From positions 10,713,571-10,777,570 of the forward strand of contig NC_133777.1 in assembly GCF_003597395.2 (NCBI RefSeq): a stretch of DNA of 64,000 nucleotides, read 5' to 3'. The number at the start of each line of letters is the position of its first letter. Within the stretch, counting starts at the first letter, position 1. Below the pieces are notes generated by a model that worked only from the letters and a program-made list of their open reading frames with translations, made no database searches and had not been told where the DNA came from. Both the position numbers and the translations under genes were made by a program. Of this stretch, positions 1 to 11,100 are shown piece after piece. The stretch comes from Chelonoidis abingdonii. Its lineage: Eukaryota; Chordata; Testudines; Testudinidae.

Positions 1-2795
1 AGACGGACACTCTCTTTCTCTCTCTCTCTCCCCCCCCCACCCAACCAGGCTTTGGCAACTGGGCAAGGAGACTGGCGCTGCATAGGAGTCACTCTAGTCC
101 ATGCCTGAGTGCTGCAGGTAGAGCTCAAAACCATTCATGCAACTGGTCTGCTAGCACCCTAATGTATGTGTGTGCGTGTGCGCGTGTGTGCATGCACTGG
201 CTCAATCTGAGAGCCTTTTGCTGCACCCAAGCATTTACACAGGGACACACCCGAGGAGACTGCAGACCTGAGGTCTGTCTAAGCCAGCTACTTGGGGCAG
301 GGCAGGCATGGGGCCACAAGATGCAACATTTCACAACTGTGTCTAGTCTCACTGCACACACTCCTTGACGTCTTATACACAGTCCTGGAGAGGTGACACC
401 TCTGCCCCCCGTACACTGATGGAGACATGATTTGTAATAGCAGCAGCATGGAGAAAAGAACGAAGCCCAGAGAGGTGTGCCAGATGCTGAGTACAAACCA
501 CAGAGTTGAGTTAATGACTGGCATGGTGAGTGTGGCCTGTCTAAATCACACTGGCAGGATTTGCTGGACGTTTTAAAGCATATTGACTTGCTTAGGTTTG
601 CTCTTCTGCTTGCTATTTCTGCCTGATTGAAACTTACACCTAAGCAGTTTTTGGTGGGCGTGCAAGGTAGCTTCTGCAGTATGTACCCGAGCTGAGCAGC
701 TGGTACACTGGGCTGTTGAAGCTGGCTAGCTAGGTTGATTCCAAAGTCTGTATTTCCCCCCAGCTAATGAAAAATTTTCTTCAGATGGCAAATGCCCAAA
801 CCTCACTGTTGACAGCGCTGACAGCCACATCAATACTGATTTGGGTCACTGAGGCATTGCAAGCTTTTCACATGAGCTACTGCACTTCAGTTTCCCAGCA
901 GAATCTGGGCCAATGTTCTTGTATGTTGAGCCCTGATGAAACCACAACAGAGCGAGCAATAGGAAAATACGCAGGCACATATAGCCTGGTATCATTTCCC
1001 AAGGATGACATGGGCCTTTCCGGAGCCTGGAACTAGCAAATGGCTCAGGAAGAACTTGCTGCACCCGCCCTGGGGGATCATTTTGATGCTCTCAAATGTG
1101 ATTCATGTTCCAATAGTGCTTCTGAAATGTGTTTCACTTGACCTTTTTTCTCCCTGTGGGTGGGTAGTGCTGTGCCCACTTGCAGTTGGTGCTGGGTGAC
1201 TCATTGCTCAGAAGACAGGCTGGTGGGACATGTGATAACGGAGGAGCGGGCACAGAAAGCAAGTGCCAAAGCACACCGAGCACCAGCCACCAGAGTGCTT
1301 TTTTTGTTTGTTTGCGTTTTTTTTGCTCTTGACACATGCTAACTTCCTGTTTGGTTTGCAGCTTAAAAATACACCCCAGAATATGCAAGAAATTCAAGTG
1401 AAACTGGAATTGACTGTGTCAGATGAAAAGTTTGACACACGCCTGACAAGCCCGTCTGGGGTTTGGGGGCAGGGCGGGCATGGTAAAGTTTCACTCTGGG
1501 CCCAGGGTTAACAAATGATTGTTTCTTACTACTGGAATGTGTGTGTGTGTGTGTGAGAGATACGTCGCTGATGGAACCAAGCTAGGGGGTTGTGTGGGGG
1601 GCTGCAGGGACACTACAGCTCAGAAGCTCTAGAGAGCTTTTTTTAAACAGAGGGTTGTTGGCCAACATGATGTAGGCCCCGGGGTTATTGGTGAGTCCAA
1701 GTGCGTGTTCCCCAAGAGCAGGAGCTTTCCGCCTGTCCTTGTTCATTAGGGTGAAGTACTAGGGGTTAGCAGCTCTGCAGCAAGCCCCCTACCAAAAAGG
1801 GGTGTAGGGCTGTGCCTGCTTGCCGGTGGTACACAGACTGGCAGGAATGTGCATGGAGGTGTGAGGAGGAGGGAAGTGGGACCATGAGCCTCCCCCATAA
1901 TCAGTGGGGGCACAGTACTCCTCCGACTCCAGGGCCATGGCATGGCAGGCAGTGAGCAGAGAGAGCTTCCTGGCCCTGAGGCCACAGCATATGCCCCTGC
2001 AAAGGCAGTCAAACAAATTCCTATGCACACCCCTGCAGACTGTCCTAGTTTTGAGGTTCATAAATGTAAGATTAGCACTAGAATTTGCATGGACCCCATG
2101 CAAAGTATGGCATGCAGGGTCCCATACCACTGCTTCCTTACGTGTAAACCAACCCCCCCTTCTCCTTGCCAGCTCCCCACAGACACTTTTTGAGAACACC
2201 CTTCCTTCCCCTTTCTGAGGTGCTGGGAGCCAGCCTCAGTTCTGCTCATGCTGCAGTATCCTATCCCCTGCAGTTTGGAGGAGCTACAGTTCAGCTGGTG
2301 TGGTCCTAACTCCTTCACAGCACAACCAAGTTCTCCACAGGCATGAGAGAAGAGAGGGCTGTACGCTGAAACAGGACTGGCTGGACAGCTGGTCACTCAT
2401 GGGGAAAAGGGACAAGCAAACCTGCCCCCGGAGTGATGATGGGAGTTTGGCTGCATAGGAATCTCCCTGTATTTTTGGCAGTCACCACAGGTGCAGGCTT
2501 TTGGAAGAGGGCTCCATTAGACAAGCCTCTTCTTGAGAGTTGGATGTAGATCCAGGGTGGAGAGAATGCAACGCTGGCTTAGGTTAGCTACTGCAGCCTG
2601 TGGGGCACGTTCACAGAACAGCCTTGTTGGGAGTTTGTTGTTGGTCTATCATGTCAGAGGGGTATGGGCTGCAAAACCTTCAGCTCTAGCCATCCTTGAG
2701 GATATTTATGCAGGAAATGGTTTGTGGTACGTCTTTGTACGGGAGTGATGCCAAATACTCAGGATGCAGTTCAAACTAGAGACAATAACCATGTG
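1..2795. other. Downstream flank of LFNG, no gene seen
   Basis: No coding exon, RNA gene or well-preserved transposon is recognised. Simple repeats occur: a CT/C tract at 5-40, a TG/CG tract at about 162-195 and (GT)n at 1539-1555. In human the next gene on this side is BRAT1, converging on LFNG; I could not find it here, so it would lie beyond the window. Confidence 0.6.
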
Positions 2796-2818
2796 CCAGT
2801 GATCAGCAAATAAACTGC

Positions 2819-2824
2819 TTTATT
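2819..2824 (-). terminator. LFNG: Candidate distal poly(A) signal of LFNG
   Basis: On the minus strand this reads AATAAA within TTTCAATAAAGCAGTTTATT. A cleavage site 10-30 nt further on would fall near 2795-2810, before a TGGCACATGG stretch that could act as the downstream element. Confidence 0.55.
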
Positions 2825-2879
2825 GAAAGCAAAGAATGATGGCTACCACAGGGTTTCCATGGTAACTATCAGGTTTAAT

Positions 2880-2887
2880 TCCCTGAG
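2880..2887 (-). promoter_or_regulatory. miR-125 8-mer target site in LFNG 3'UTR
   Basis: The minus strand reads CTCAGGGA, a full 8-mer match to the miR-125a/b-5p seed (CTCAGGG plus A opposite position 1), and the base before it also pairs with position 9. miR-125a-5p control of Lfng through its 3'UTR is established in the chick segmentation clock. The site lies about 55 nt upstream of the distal poly(A) signal. Confidence 0.6.
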
Positions 2888-2954
2888 AACACGTCATTTC
2901 TTTTCCAATCTATTTCTTTTAAACACATACTAGTTATGAAAAGCAGAGAGTGAC

Positions 2955-2971
2955 GTTCCAGATACTGGAAC
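2955..2971 (-). promoter_or_regulatory. Perfect 7-bp stem hairpin in LFNG 3'UTR
   Basis: GTTCCAG and CTGGAAC flank a three-base loop, giving a perfect hairpin in the distal 3'UTR, about 70 nt upstream of the miR-125 site in the transcript. The function is unknown. Confidence 0.4.
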
Positions 2972-3147
2972 ACATAAATTAAGGTAAGTGAGCGTTATAA
3001 GACATTTCAATTTCATTTTCAAACAGATTTCTCAGAAGGTTTTGTTTTTTTTCCGATCCACAGAAAACGTATAAAAAAAGTTTCAACCCTAGATCATTCT
3101 CAATTAAAAAAACAGCACAGTAAAAAAAAATTACTGTTGCAATAAGA

Positions 3148-3155
3148 TATTTACA
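3148..3155 (-). promoter_or_regulatory. Pumilio-type element in LFNG 3'UTR
   Basis: The transcript strand reads TGTAAATA, an exact match to the Pumilio motif UGUANAUA. It lies in the AT-rich distal 3'UTR block. A single 8-base match can arise by chance, so this stays a candidate. Confidence 0.4.
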
Positions 3156-3462
3156 GACGCACCCATTATGGGCCATTTTCACTCAGCCTCTCATTAGAAA
3201 CATACAGTTCTGCCTCTGCCCACTTACCCATGCAGAGCACAATTAGCCCTCACCTCCCGGGCGAGGAAGGTTTGGGTCAATGTTAGTGCAGGAGCAGGGG
3301 ATTTGCAGAGTCAGGAGCGTCTGTCCACTGGAGCAGGTTATGCAGCGAACTACAGTTGTCTCCCTTCAGCTGTGGATCCTCCATTGACCAGAGGGGGCCC
3401 TGTTGAGCAGCGCAAGGCGCTCCTTTTCCCAGCTGCTAAGTACAGAGCTTCCACAGCACTAG

Positions 3463-3520
3463 GACCCAGATCCTCACAGGGATTCAGGCTTCTGACTCCC
3501 ATTGCATTCAGCAGGTCAGC
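3463..3520. repeat. Fragment of a palindromic reptile MITE
   Basis: The stretch beginning GACCCAGATCCTCA and running to a CCCATTGCATTCAGCAG core resembles half of a common amniote fold-back repeat. It lies inside the inferred LFNG 3'UTR. The identification rests on memory of the family, not on an alignment. Confidence 0.35.
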
Positions 3521-3806
3521 AACCATGATCCAGCATCTATCTTGAGTCTCCACCAGGCCCCTAGCTACTGGGCCAGCCCAGACATGGTGCTTGGGAGAAA
3601 GGGGTGTTTCTTGACAGCAGCTTGCCCAACTTCTCTCCTCCCCTCGAGTTCAGTGGTGAATGGACCAATAGCTGTGGCAGAGACTTATGCATTCAGGGGC
3701 TAATGCTGATCTCACAATACCAACGGGACTAATTCCATTGTAGCCAGTGGAATTGCACCAGTGGGACACCCAAATTGGACCCTTAGTGGCAATCCTCTCA
3801 ATACTC

Positions 3807-3892
3807 TTTATTCCCCCTATGCATGAGCATCTAATGCCCCCGGACAGACCCAGCCTAAATGTTTTCGCTCCACTGAACCTGAAGTATTTATT
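3807..3892 (-). terminator. LFNG: Two candidate proximal poly(A) signals of LFNG
   Basis: The minus strand reads AATAAA at 3892-3887 and again at 3812-3807. Use of the first would give a 3'UTR of about 1.2 kb, near the size I recall for mammalian LFNG. It would exclude the miR-125, Pumilio and hairpin motifs further down. Confidence 0.4.
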
Positions 3893-4034
3893 GATATACA
3901 CAGTGCAGTCTACGTACGTTAATAATTGGCCCTGATGGACGCTAGTGTTAGGGACAAAACATTTGTAGCACTTTTCCCCCTCCGCGAAGATGCTCCAGAG
4001 GCAAGAGTAAGTGGGCAGAAACTTTGCACTGAAG

Positions 4035-4155
4035 GGCGACATTATGTCTCCATATAAATATAGCATAAACATGGACACAGCATGTATGCATCTCTTTGCA
4101 ACCCTCCCCCACCCTCTTTATAAATGTCTTTAAATTATCCTATATAAATACTGCA
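4035..4155 (-). promoter_or_regulatory. AU-rich cluster in LFNG 3'UTR
   Basis: On the transcript strand three ATTTATA motifs occur within 120 nt, near 4150, 4122 and 4044, in a locally AT-rich stretch. ATTTA motifs of this kind promote rapid mRNA decay, which would suit a cyclic transcript. They are not full class II nonamers. Confidence 0.4.
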
Positions 4156-5099
4156 TAGCTTTATAGTACTGAAAATATTTCAGCGAGGCATAGGGAACTC
4201 CAGTGAACAGAGTTAACATTGATTCTCGGCTTCCACCACCAACTCCTCTCCTTGCTCCTCTTCCCCCAGCCTGTCTCCCTTCAGTGCTACAGTGAGCTGG
4301 GATTCTGAGAGTCCAGCTCTAAACACGACAAAGTACAAAATTCCTCCAGGGCATTTCCTGGACTCAGATCCAGTGTGTCCAAAGAACTGCCCCTGGAGCC
4401 AGCAAACTTCCCCTGCTCCCCCCAGCATTGGAGGGAGGCAAGAAAGGGGAACAGAGGGGACGTATTAACCCCCCCTCCTGCCACAACTATTGTCAATGAA
4501 CCTTCATCTGAAACAGTATCCGGAGCCGAAGGATGAAGGGTTGGGGGAGGCAAGTGAATGGGCTGGGTAGGTAGTGGAATAAAGCAGGTTGGCTTTCTGG
4601 GAAGCAGGAAGAGAAGGGAGCGAAGGTTGGGCAGAATGGGAGAGAGAGAACATTTAAAAGTAAAATTCCAGCAGAAAAAGAAAGCCACAGCAGTAAAGAG
4701 CTGGCCCAGGGCACACACTTATTCCACATACATTCTATGAGAATTGCAAACACTGCAAAGCAACACGTAGAGCCATGCAGGCTGGTGTTCAGGACACTTA
4801 CCCTTCACAAGCCAGCCTGGCCCCTGGGCCACACGTGTAAGTGCTCAGGGCCGAGCTTTTCCCACCTACCCCCGGCCTGTCAGAGGAGGCGGCAGACAGC
4901 ACCAAAAAGATCTGCTCTCTCTGCCTGCAGGGGAGATGAGGGGCCGCACAGCAGCCTATAAACCACACACACTGTGCATTATCACAGCAATAATAACCAT
5001 TCGCCTCGCAGCAGGGAAATCACATGCACACATACAGGTCCCACAAGCCCTTCGGATACCAGGGAAACTTGGGACGAGGTTGATGGGGACATGCGTCTC

Positions 5100-5166
5100 C
5101 TAGTACACCACATTCGGGGGGCACCATGGCGTGTCTGGGTACAGCAAGCAGTGAATGGAGCGGAAC
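5100..5166 (-). CDS. LFNG: LFNG coding exon 8 (C-terminus and stop)
   Basis: The coding part of the last exon completes Arg355 and encodes [21 protein letters not shown], followed by TAG at 5102-5100. The acceptor is TTGCAG. Cys361 and Cys370 probably form the conserved C-terminal disulfide. Confidence 0.95.
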
Positions 5167-8100
5167 CTGCAAGAGAGGGAAAAGACAGCGATCAGCACCC
5201 GAGCCAAGATCTGCTCACAACACTTACACCTCTTTCCCATAGCTGCATGCAGCAGTCAGGCGAAGGCTAGTTCTTTGAGGGTCTGTCTACACTGCAGCTC
5301 TGAAGTGGGACTGCAGCATGTGTAGACAAACCCGCACTTGGGCAAAGCTAGCTTGAGTAACAATCGCAGCGAAGCTGCACCAGCATGGGTGGTGGCCATG
5401 TGAGTATGGACCCAGGATCCTAGGCAGGCAGCTTACAGCTAGCTCAGGTACATCTACAAGTGCTGCAGTCCCACCTCCTGATTGCCTGAAGATCATTTCA
5501 ATTGCTCTTTGCCTGTCTTTAAAGCCCAGGCATCCTTGTTGTACAGGGGTAAAAGGAGGAACGCATCTGGTTGCACAAGAATGTGGGGGGTTTGAGGAAG
5601 ATGCAGCTCACCTGGATGGATCCTCATCAGCGGAGAAAGCTCCCTTCATGTGGATGGAATTCCTCTTGTTTTCAAACATGCCATAGCTCAGCGTCACCTG
5701 GAGAGCACAAAGGTGAAGGTGTTGCTAGGGCAAGACGCTGCTCTTGACAGAGGGATAGCATGGCCCAGTGATTAGGACACTAGCCGGGATCTTGGAGACC
5801 TGGGTTCCAGATCGTGCTCTGCCACAGACTTTCTGTGTGACCTTGGGCAAGTCACTGTGCCCTATCCGTACAATGGGGATAACGGCCTTGCCCTGCCTCA
5901 CAGGCAGGGTAGGAAGGCAAATACAGTAACGACTGCAAGGCACTCAGACACTGTGATGAGGTCCAGTAGCGAGGTTGTCGTCTCATTTACAACACTAGGA
6001 GAGCTCTAGCAGAGATAACCCAGGGGTTTGGAGCCTCCTTCCTGCTGAGGTGGTGTCACTTTGGGTTCAGTCCCAGGTTCTCAAGAGTAATTTCCTAAGT
6101 TCTTGGCCCATTGTGCACTGGGGTAAGAGGCCTGCTGCTCATTGCACACAGCTATCCTGGTTCTGTGCTCATGCAGGAAGGGGTGAGAACAGAAATAACC
6201 CCGTTCTCCTGTTCTACCTGTGATCATTACCAGGGCTCTAGGATTGACTATGTGGCCTCTCCCTGGCCTTTGCACTAACTCTAAAGTGCTTCTTGGATGC
6301 GACCAGGTTTACCTGTTTGTGAATCTCTGTCTTGGGCACCTGGTGAAGGTTCTCCAGGTGAGAGTGGAAGAGATTACTCCGGATAAGCTTCACTCCTAGC
6401 ACGGACTCTATGATGTACCCGATGGTGCAGTCATCTGGCAGGCGGATCTTCTCTGCTGTGCTCATGAAATGACCCCCACTGTAAGAGACAGAAGGGAGCA
6501 CGTGAGTTCACCCTGCACTAAGTTAACTATCCTCAACGCTGCGCCAATGGGTCCCACCTCGGAGTTGGAGACACGCCCTACCTCCTGATGGGGCAGGGGT
6601 GGGAGGAATTCAGCCTCTCTGCCCTTTCAAATGACCTCAACCCTGGCTTACAGAGAGAAATGTCTTTAGGATTAGAGCAATTTAGTCTCCCTCCTAGCTT
6701 CTTTGTGGGTCTCTTCTGAATACCCAGCTGGATGATGTGGACTTCAGTCCACCAGATGTTGGGATGGAATCAACCAAGTCCACAAAGAGTTGGACTTCAG
6801 GATGCAGTTGAATTTCAAATCACCAGTGATTTCTGATCTCCTGTGTCCTCCCCCATCCTGACATGCACAGAGGTAATCCAGGACTTCCTAGAAGTTTTAT
6901 GAAACAACAGTGCCAAATGCTGATTCCCTTACCTCGCCCATGGGCTCATCTTCAGCGCTAGCCCACGACTAATACAGAAACCTGCTCCCCCAGTGGCAAA
7001 CCAGAAATGAACAGGATGCTGCGAAACAGACGGGAAGCAAAACAGTGAGTGAGGCTTAAGGCCGGTCCTTTTCCCTGTCTCCTCGTGGACTTCTTACTGA
7101 CTTAGGCAACACAAAGAGAATTCTCCCAATTGTCTCAACTGCTCCCGGGTGGGCTGAACTGACCCAAACCTCCATCTGCACACAGGAGGCACATCCAAGC
7201 CTGGTGCTGAGGAGTGGGTCCCTGTTCAAGTCCATCTCCATTCCGAAATGATGACATTTTTCAACATATCACCAGCTCAGTGAAAGCTGGAAACCCCCCC
7301 TCTTTGGGCTCAGTTGGCCACTGGACTTTTGCCTCCTGTTAGCCCAAGTAAACCCACTGTCCTACTCTCTTACCATCTTGTTCTCACTGATCCTCTCTGT
7401 GGCTTGAATGGGTCGGTCCAGACTAGGTTTGCCGATGTAGATGTCCTGTGTGTGGGGGTAGCCAGACAGCAACTTCACCAGGGTCCGGACATTTACATAG
7501 TTATCATCATCCACATGGCAAAACCACCTGGAGCAACAGAAGCAACTCAGTTAGTCCAGTAATATTCAGCACTCCCAGAGCTCCTTCCAGCAGAGTGCTT
7601 TACAGCGCAACGGTGGGTAGCTGGTATCCCCATTCAGCACAGGGAAAATAAGGTGCAGAGAGTCCGAGTGATTTAATCAAGGCCAGGCAAGCAGAACCCG
7701 CTCCTAACCCCCTGCACCAGTCACTAGCCCATCCTGGGGCAAGGCCTGTCCATGGAAACTGAAAGAATCAGGCAGCCACATTGTAACTGGTCACCAGAAG
7801 GCTCTGCAGCTTGAGTCCTCCCCCACATTCCCAGCACTTTCACCTGGCCACACATGTGGTCTCATGTGTGTACAAACTGCAATGCATACGGACACACCCC
7901 ACACGCACTCTCTCGCTCGCTGTCTTTCTCCGGACATTAATTTCCTTCTTACTTTCTCCCGGACTCGATGAACTTGTCATACTCCACGGCCATCTTGCAA
8001 GACAAAGCCTGGCGGCTGTGGGCGGCGGAACAGTTGGTGTTGATGACATTGGCTGCGGTGGGAAGAGAGTGGGGGAGAGAAAAGGGACAGTCAGTCCGAT

Positions 8101-11100
8101 GAGTCTCTCTTTCGCTCCAAAACCACAATCAAGCTGCGAGGTGGCAGGGAACAGCCCCCTCACGGAGTGCAGGGTTCACAGGCAACAGCAGGGGCAGGTA
8201 CTTTCCTCGCACATAAAAGGGAAGGGCAGGGCAGAACGAAGACAGTCCTGTTATCCTCTCTGCAGCTGGCCCAGGAAGGCCAAGACCCCCCTAACCTACA
8301 GCATGGTAAGGCCAGGAATCTCAGATCCTAATGAAAAGAATACGACCGTATTTCACAGGCCTAGTCCAAGACACTGCAGTGTTCTGTACTGGGACTGCAT
8401 ATCCTTGTAAAAGGCTTGGCACAGCCCCTGTCTAAAGTATACAGCAGAGAGCGTCCTAGGGGGCAAAGGGAATTGTTTCCAAGGCTGGGTGAGATAAAGT
8501 GAGCTTAAGAGTTCTTACAAAGGAGTGTTGCCGACTCACAAGAAGGAGAAAAAAGAATCGGCCCTATCTCAGCACTAACCATGCTAAGCACACATTTGGC
8601 TACCACATCCCTCCATTGCAAGGCTGTGCGCTCAGCCCCCAGAAAGGGGGCAGGTGGAGCCTGTGAACTGGATCCTCTAGCCCCTTTGCTGAGGTCTGTT
8701 AGCCAGAATCCTGGCCTATTCATGCTGCATTTTCCCAGCACCGGCTGGCCACCTGTTATTTGCTGGGCCATCTCAAAGGGAATTGATTCAGGGACTGAAA
8801 GGGAATCATTTACATCAGAAGAATAGGGAGGGCCTGCCCCAGACTCGAAGGGAGGGGCTGCTGAATAAACACTCACTGAGTAAGTCCCTTTCCCGCCCTC
8901 TGGTGAAAGCTGCTTGGGTTCCAGTTAATTACAGGGCTCTGATGGGAAAAATCCCTAGAAAGGCACCTTGTTGCTCTCCCCTGCCTCAGAAGGGAGAGAC
9001 AGATCAAACCGCTGCAGGGCAGATGGCTGCACTGACTGCTTTACCAAGGGCAGGTGGGGGAAGGGATGGGTGGCAGTGTCGTTTGTGACCTCCATTATCT
9101 CTGACAGGGGAATCTCAGCTGGGTATCTTCCCCAGAGGCCACCACTGTAACAAGCCACCTCGTCCTCACCCTGAGATCCTCAAGGCGGCGCCATCACCCC
9201 ATTCAATTTCTGCCCCAGCCTTGAAAGCCACCTCCTGACTCCTGGCTTGGAGTAAGGCCAGGCCAAAGGGCACAAATTGGGGTACTGTGAATTAGTAAAG
9301 GGGACAGCCAATGATTTCAGTGGTGTCACACTGACGTAACAGAGGGCCAGACAGCCACAAGTGCCCAGCACCCACCAGCTCCCTTTGTGACCAGCTTTTT
9401 CAGAACAGGTCTGCGTCCAAACTGCTCAGCTGGCTTGAAAAATCAGGCTGCCTGTTTTGCGCCTAAATGCTGCTTCAAAAATCTGGTGCCAGCTGTGGGC
9501 ACCTCTGAAAAATCCAGCCCAAGGGCAAAAGTTGCCCCTTTTAACTATTTAAGAAAAGTTTTCTACCATCTAAAGCTCCCCCCATCCCACCCCCCCAGAT
9601 GGTTTCGTCCCCCTGTTCTTGAAATCATGGAGCAGGAGGGAGGGAAGTAACTTGGGAGGCTGAACTACTCCAGCCTCAGAGGGCAACCACAGGTTCATCT
9701 CGCGCTTACTGCTGGATTCAAAGAGCCCACTGAGGTGCCTAGACTCCTACCAGGCTTGCGCCAGCCAGCAAGAAGACTAGCATGGGACTGGTTGACTCAC
9801 CTGTGCGTTTCTTCAGTTCCTCATCCTCCCCATCGGTGAAGATGAAGGTCTGAAAGAGACGATAACACGTGATTAGAATTGACATGACCGCAGGCCTGCA
9901 GCTTCGTGCCTTTCCCCTGGGACTTCTGCTGCATTCCATTTTCCAAAGATTTCCAGGCAGCAGGTGCTGCTGGAGGAAAAGGGCCGGCTACTGACCATGG
10001 CTATTGCCCGACTGCCCTAACTGCGGGGTAGGAAAGGGCAGAAAGTGACTTCAGCATGATCAAGGCCTGCTGAAAGGTGGTGTTGATCAAGCTTTTTGTA
10101 ATAGTTCTGTCTTAGCTGCACTAGAGGCTAAACCATTCAATACCAATCGAGGGATCGGGGGAGTGGGTGCTTGTCACTCATTTCTTCTTAAGGCCCAAAC
10201 CTTAACCCTAGATTCAAGCACCCCTAAACTTGGAGGCAATTTGAAGGCTAGCTCTGAGCTCTGTGGCTCCAGCCCGTCTCTGCTTCTCTTTAAGGAAGCT
10301 GTTGGGTTAAAAATCTCAGCCTAATGAACATATTGATCACAGCCCATCACAGAGCTAGGATAACAATCAATACACTCATTGGAAGTGGGAAGAGGGTGGG
10401 CTCCAGGGCTGTGAGCTGGGATCGCTGGACTGAAGGAAATTTTGGAAAACGGAAAGATTTGAAGGATCTCACTGAAACACACACAGCAAACTCCTCCCTG
10501 ACAAGAAGGAAAGGTGCCTAAGGTTTCACCCTGAAAGCAGGTGTTTCCCCTTAAAAGTAGGAAAAGGTGCACACCCGCTGTGCCTTCCTCTGCAGGGAGC
10601 CATGTGTCTTCATTTTAATCCCCATCTCTGCCCACCCGCCCGTAAAAAAATAAACAGCACAGAAGGCCTGACAGGGAAGCAAAGGGTTAATGCTTTCCTT
10701 GCCTCAGGGGAGAGAAAATGGAAACAGTGTCTGCACCCTCTGCTTCCCAACCTCCTCTGTGGTGGAGGGCCTTCCCACCCTGGTTTGAGCTGCAGTCAGT
10801 GTTACTTGGGTTTTAATGTGTGTGTCTGCCCACATCTCTGGAACGTCACTTCACTGCCAGGGCCCAAGTGTGTAACAACATGGGCCTTCAGCACAAAGCC
10901 ACAGGGCAAGGGGCACAACCTAAGAACGCAGCAGAGGCAGCCGCTTGCAAAGCGGAGACCTTAGGTTCTTTAATTGTATTGAGTTTTCCATGATCTTGCT
11001 GTTAAGCTACAGCACATGCTGTGAATAAGCACCAGTACCAGGCAGTGGGATTGCACCAGACAGATGTGGGGTGGAGAGGAATGTGGGGCTGAGTGGAGGG

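Larger units (their letters stand above)
2800..5099 (-). other. LFNG: Probable LFNG 3'UTR (long form)
   Basis: The sequence downstream of the stop codon is free of spliced coding sequence. On the transcript strand it turns AT-rich in two blocks (about 4020-4180 and 2870-3180), as in regulated 3'UTRs. AATAAA occurs at 3892-3887, 3812-3807 and 2824-2819. The distal signal is followed at a suitable distance by a TG-rich stretch. A perfect miR-125 seed match lies just upstream of the distal signal, which favours the long form of about 2.3 kb. Small repeat fragments (around 3465-3520 and 3731-3754) sit in the middle. The extent is inferred; no transcript evidence is available here. Confidence 0.6.

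Noticed and set aside
7811..8410. Plus-strand open frame of 199 codons
   Set aside because: It overlaps LFNG exon 3 on the opposite strand and runs into the neighbouring introns; no recognisable domain.
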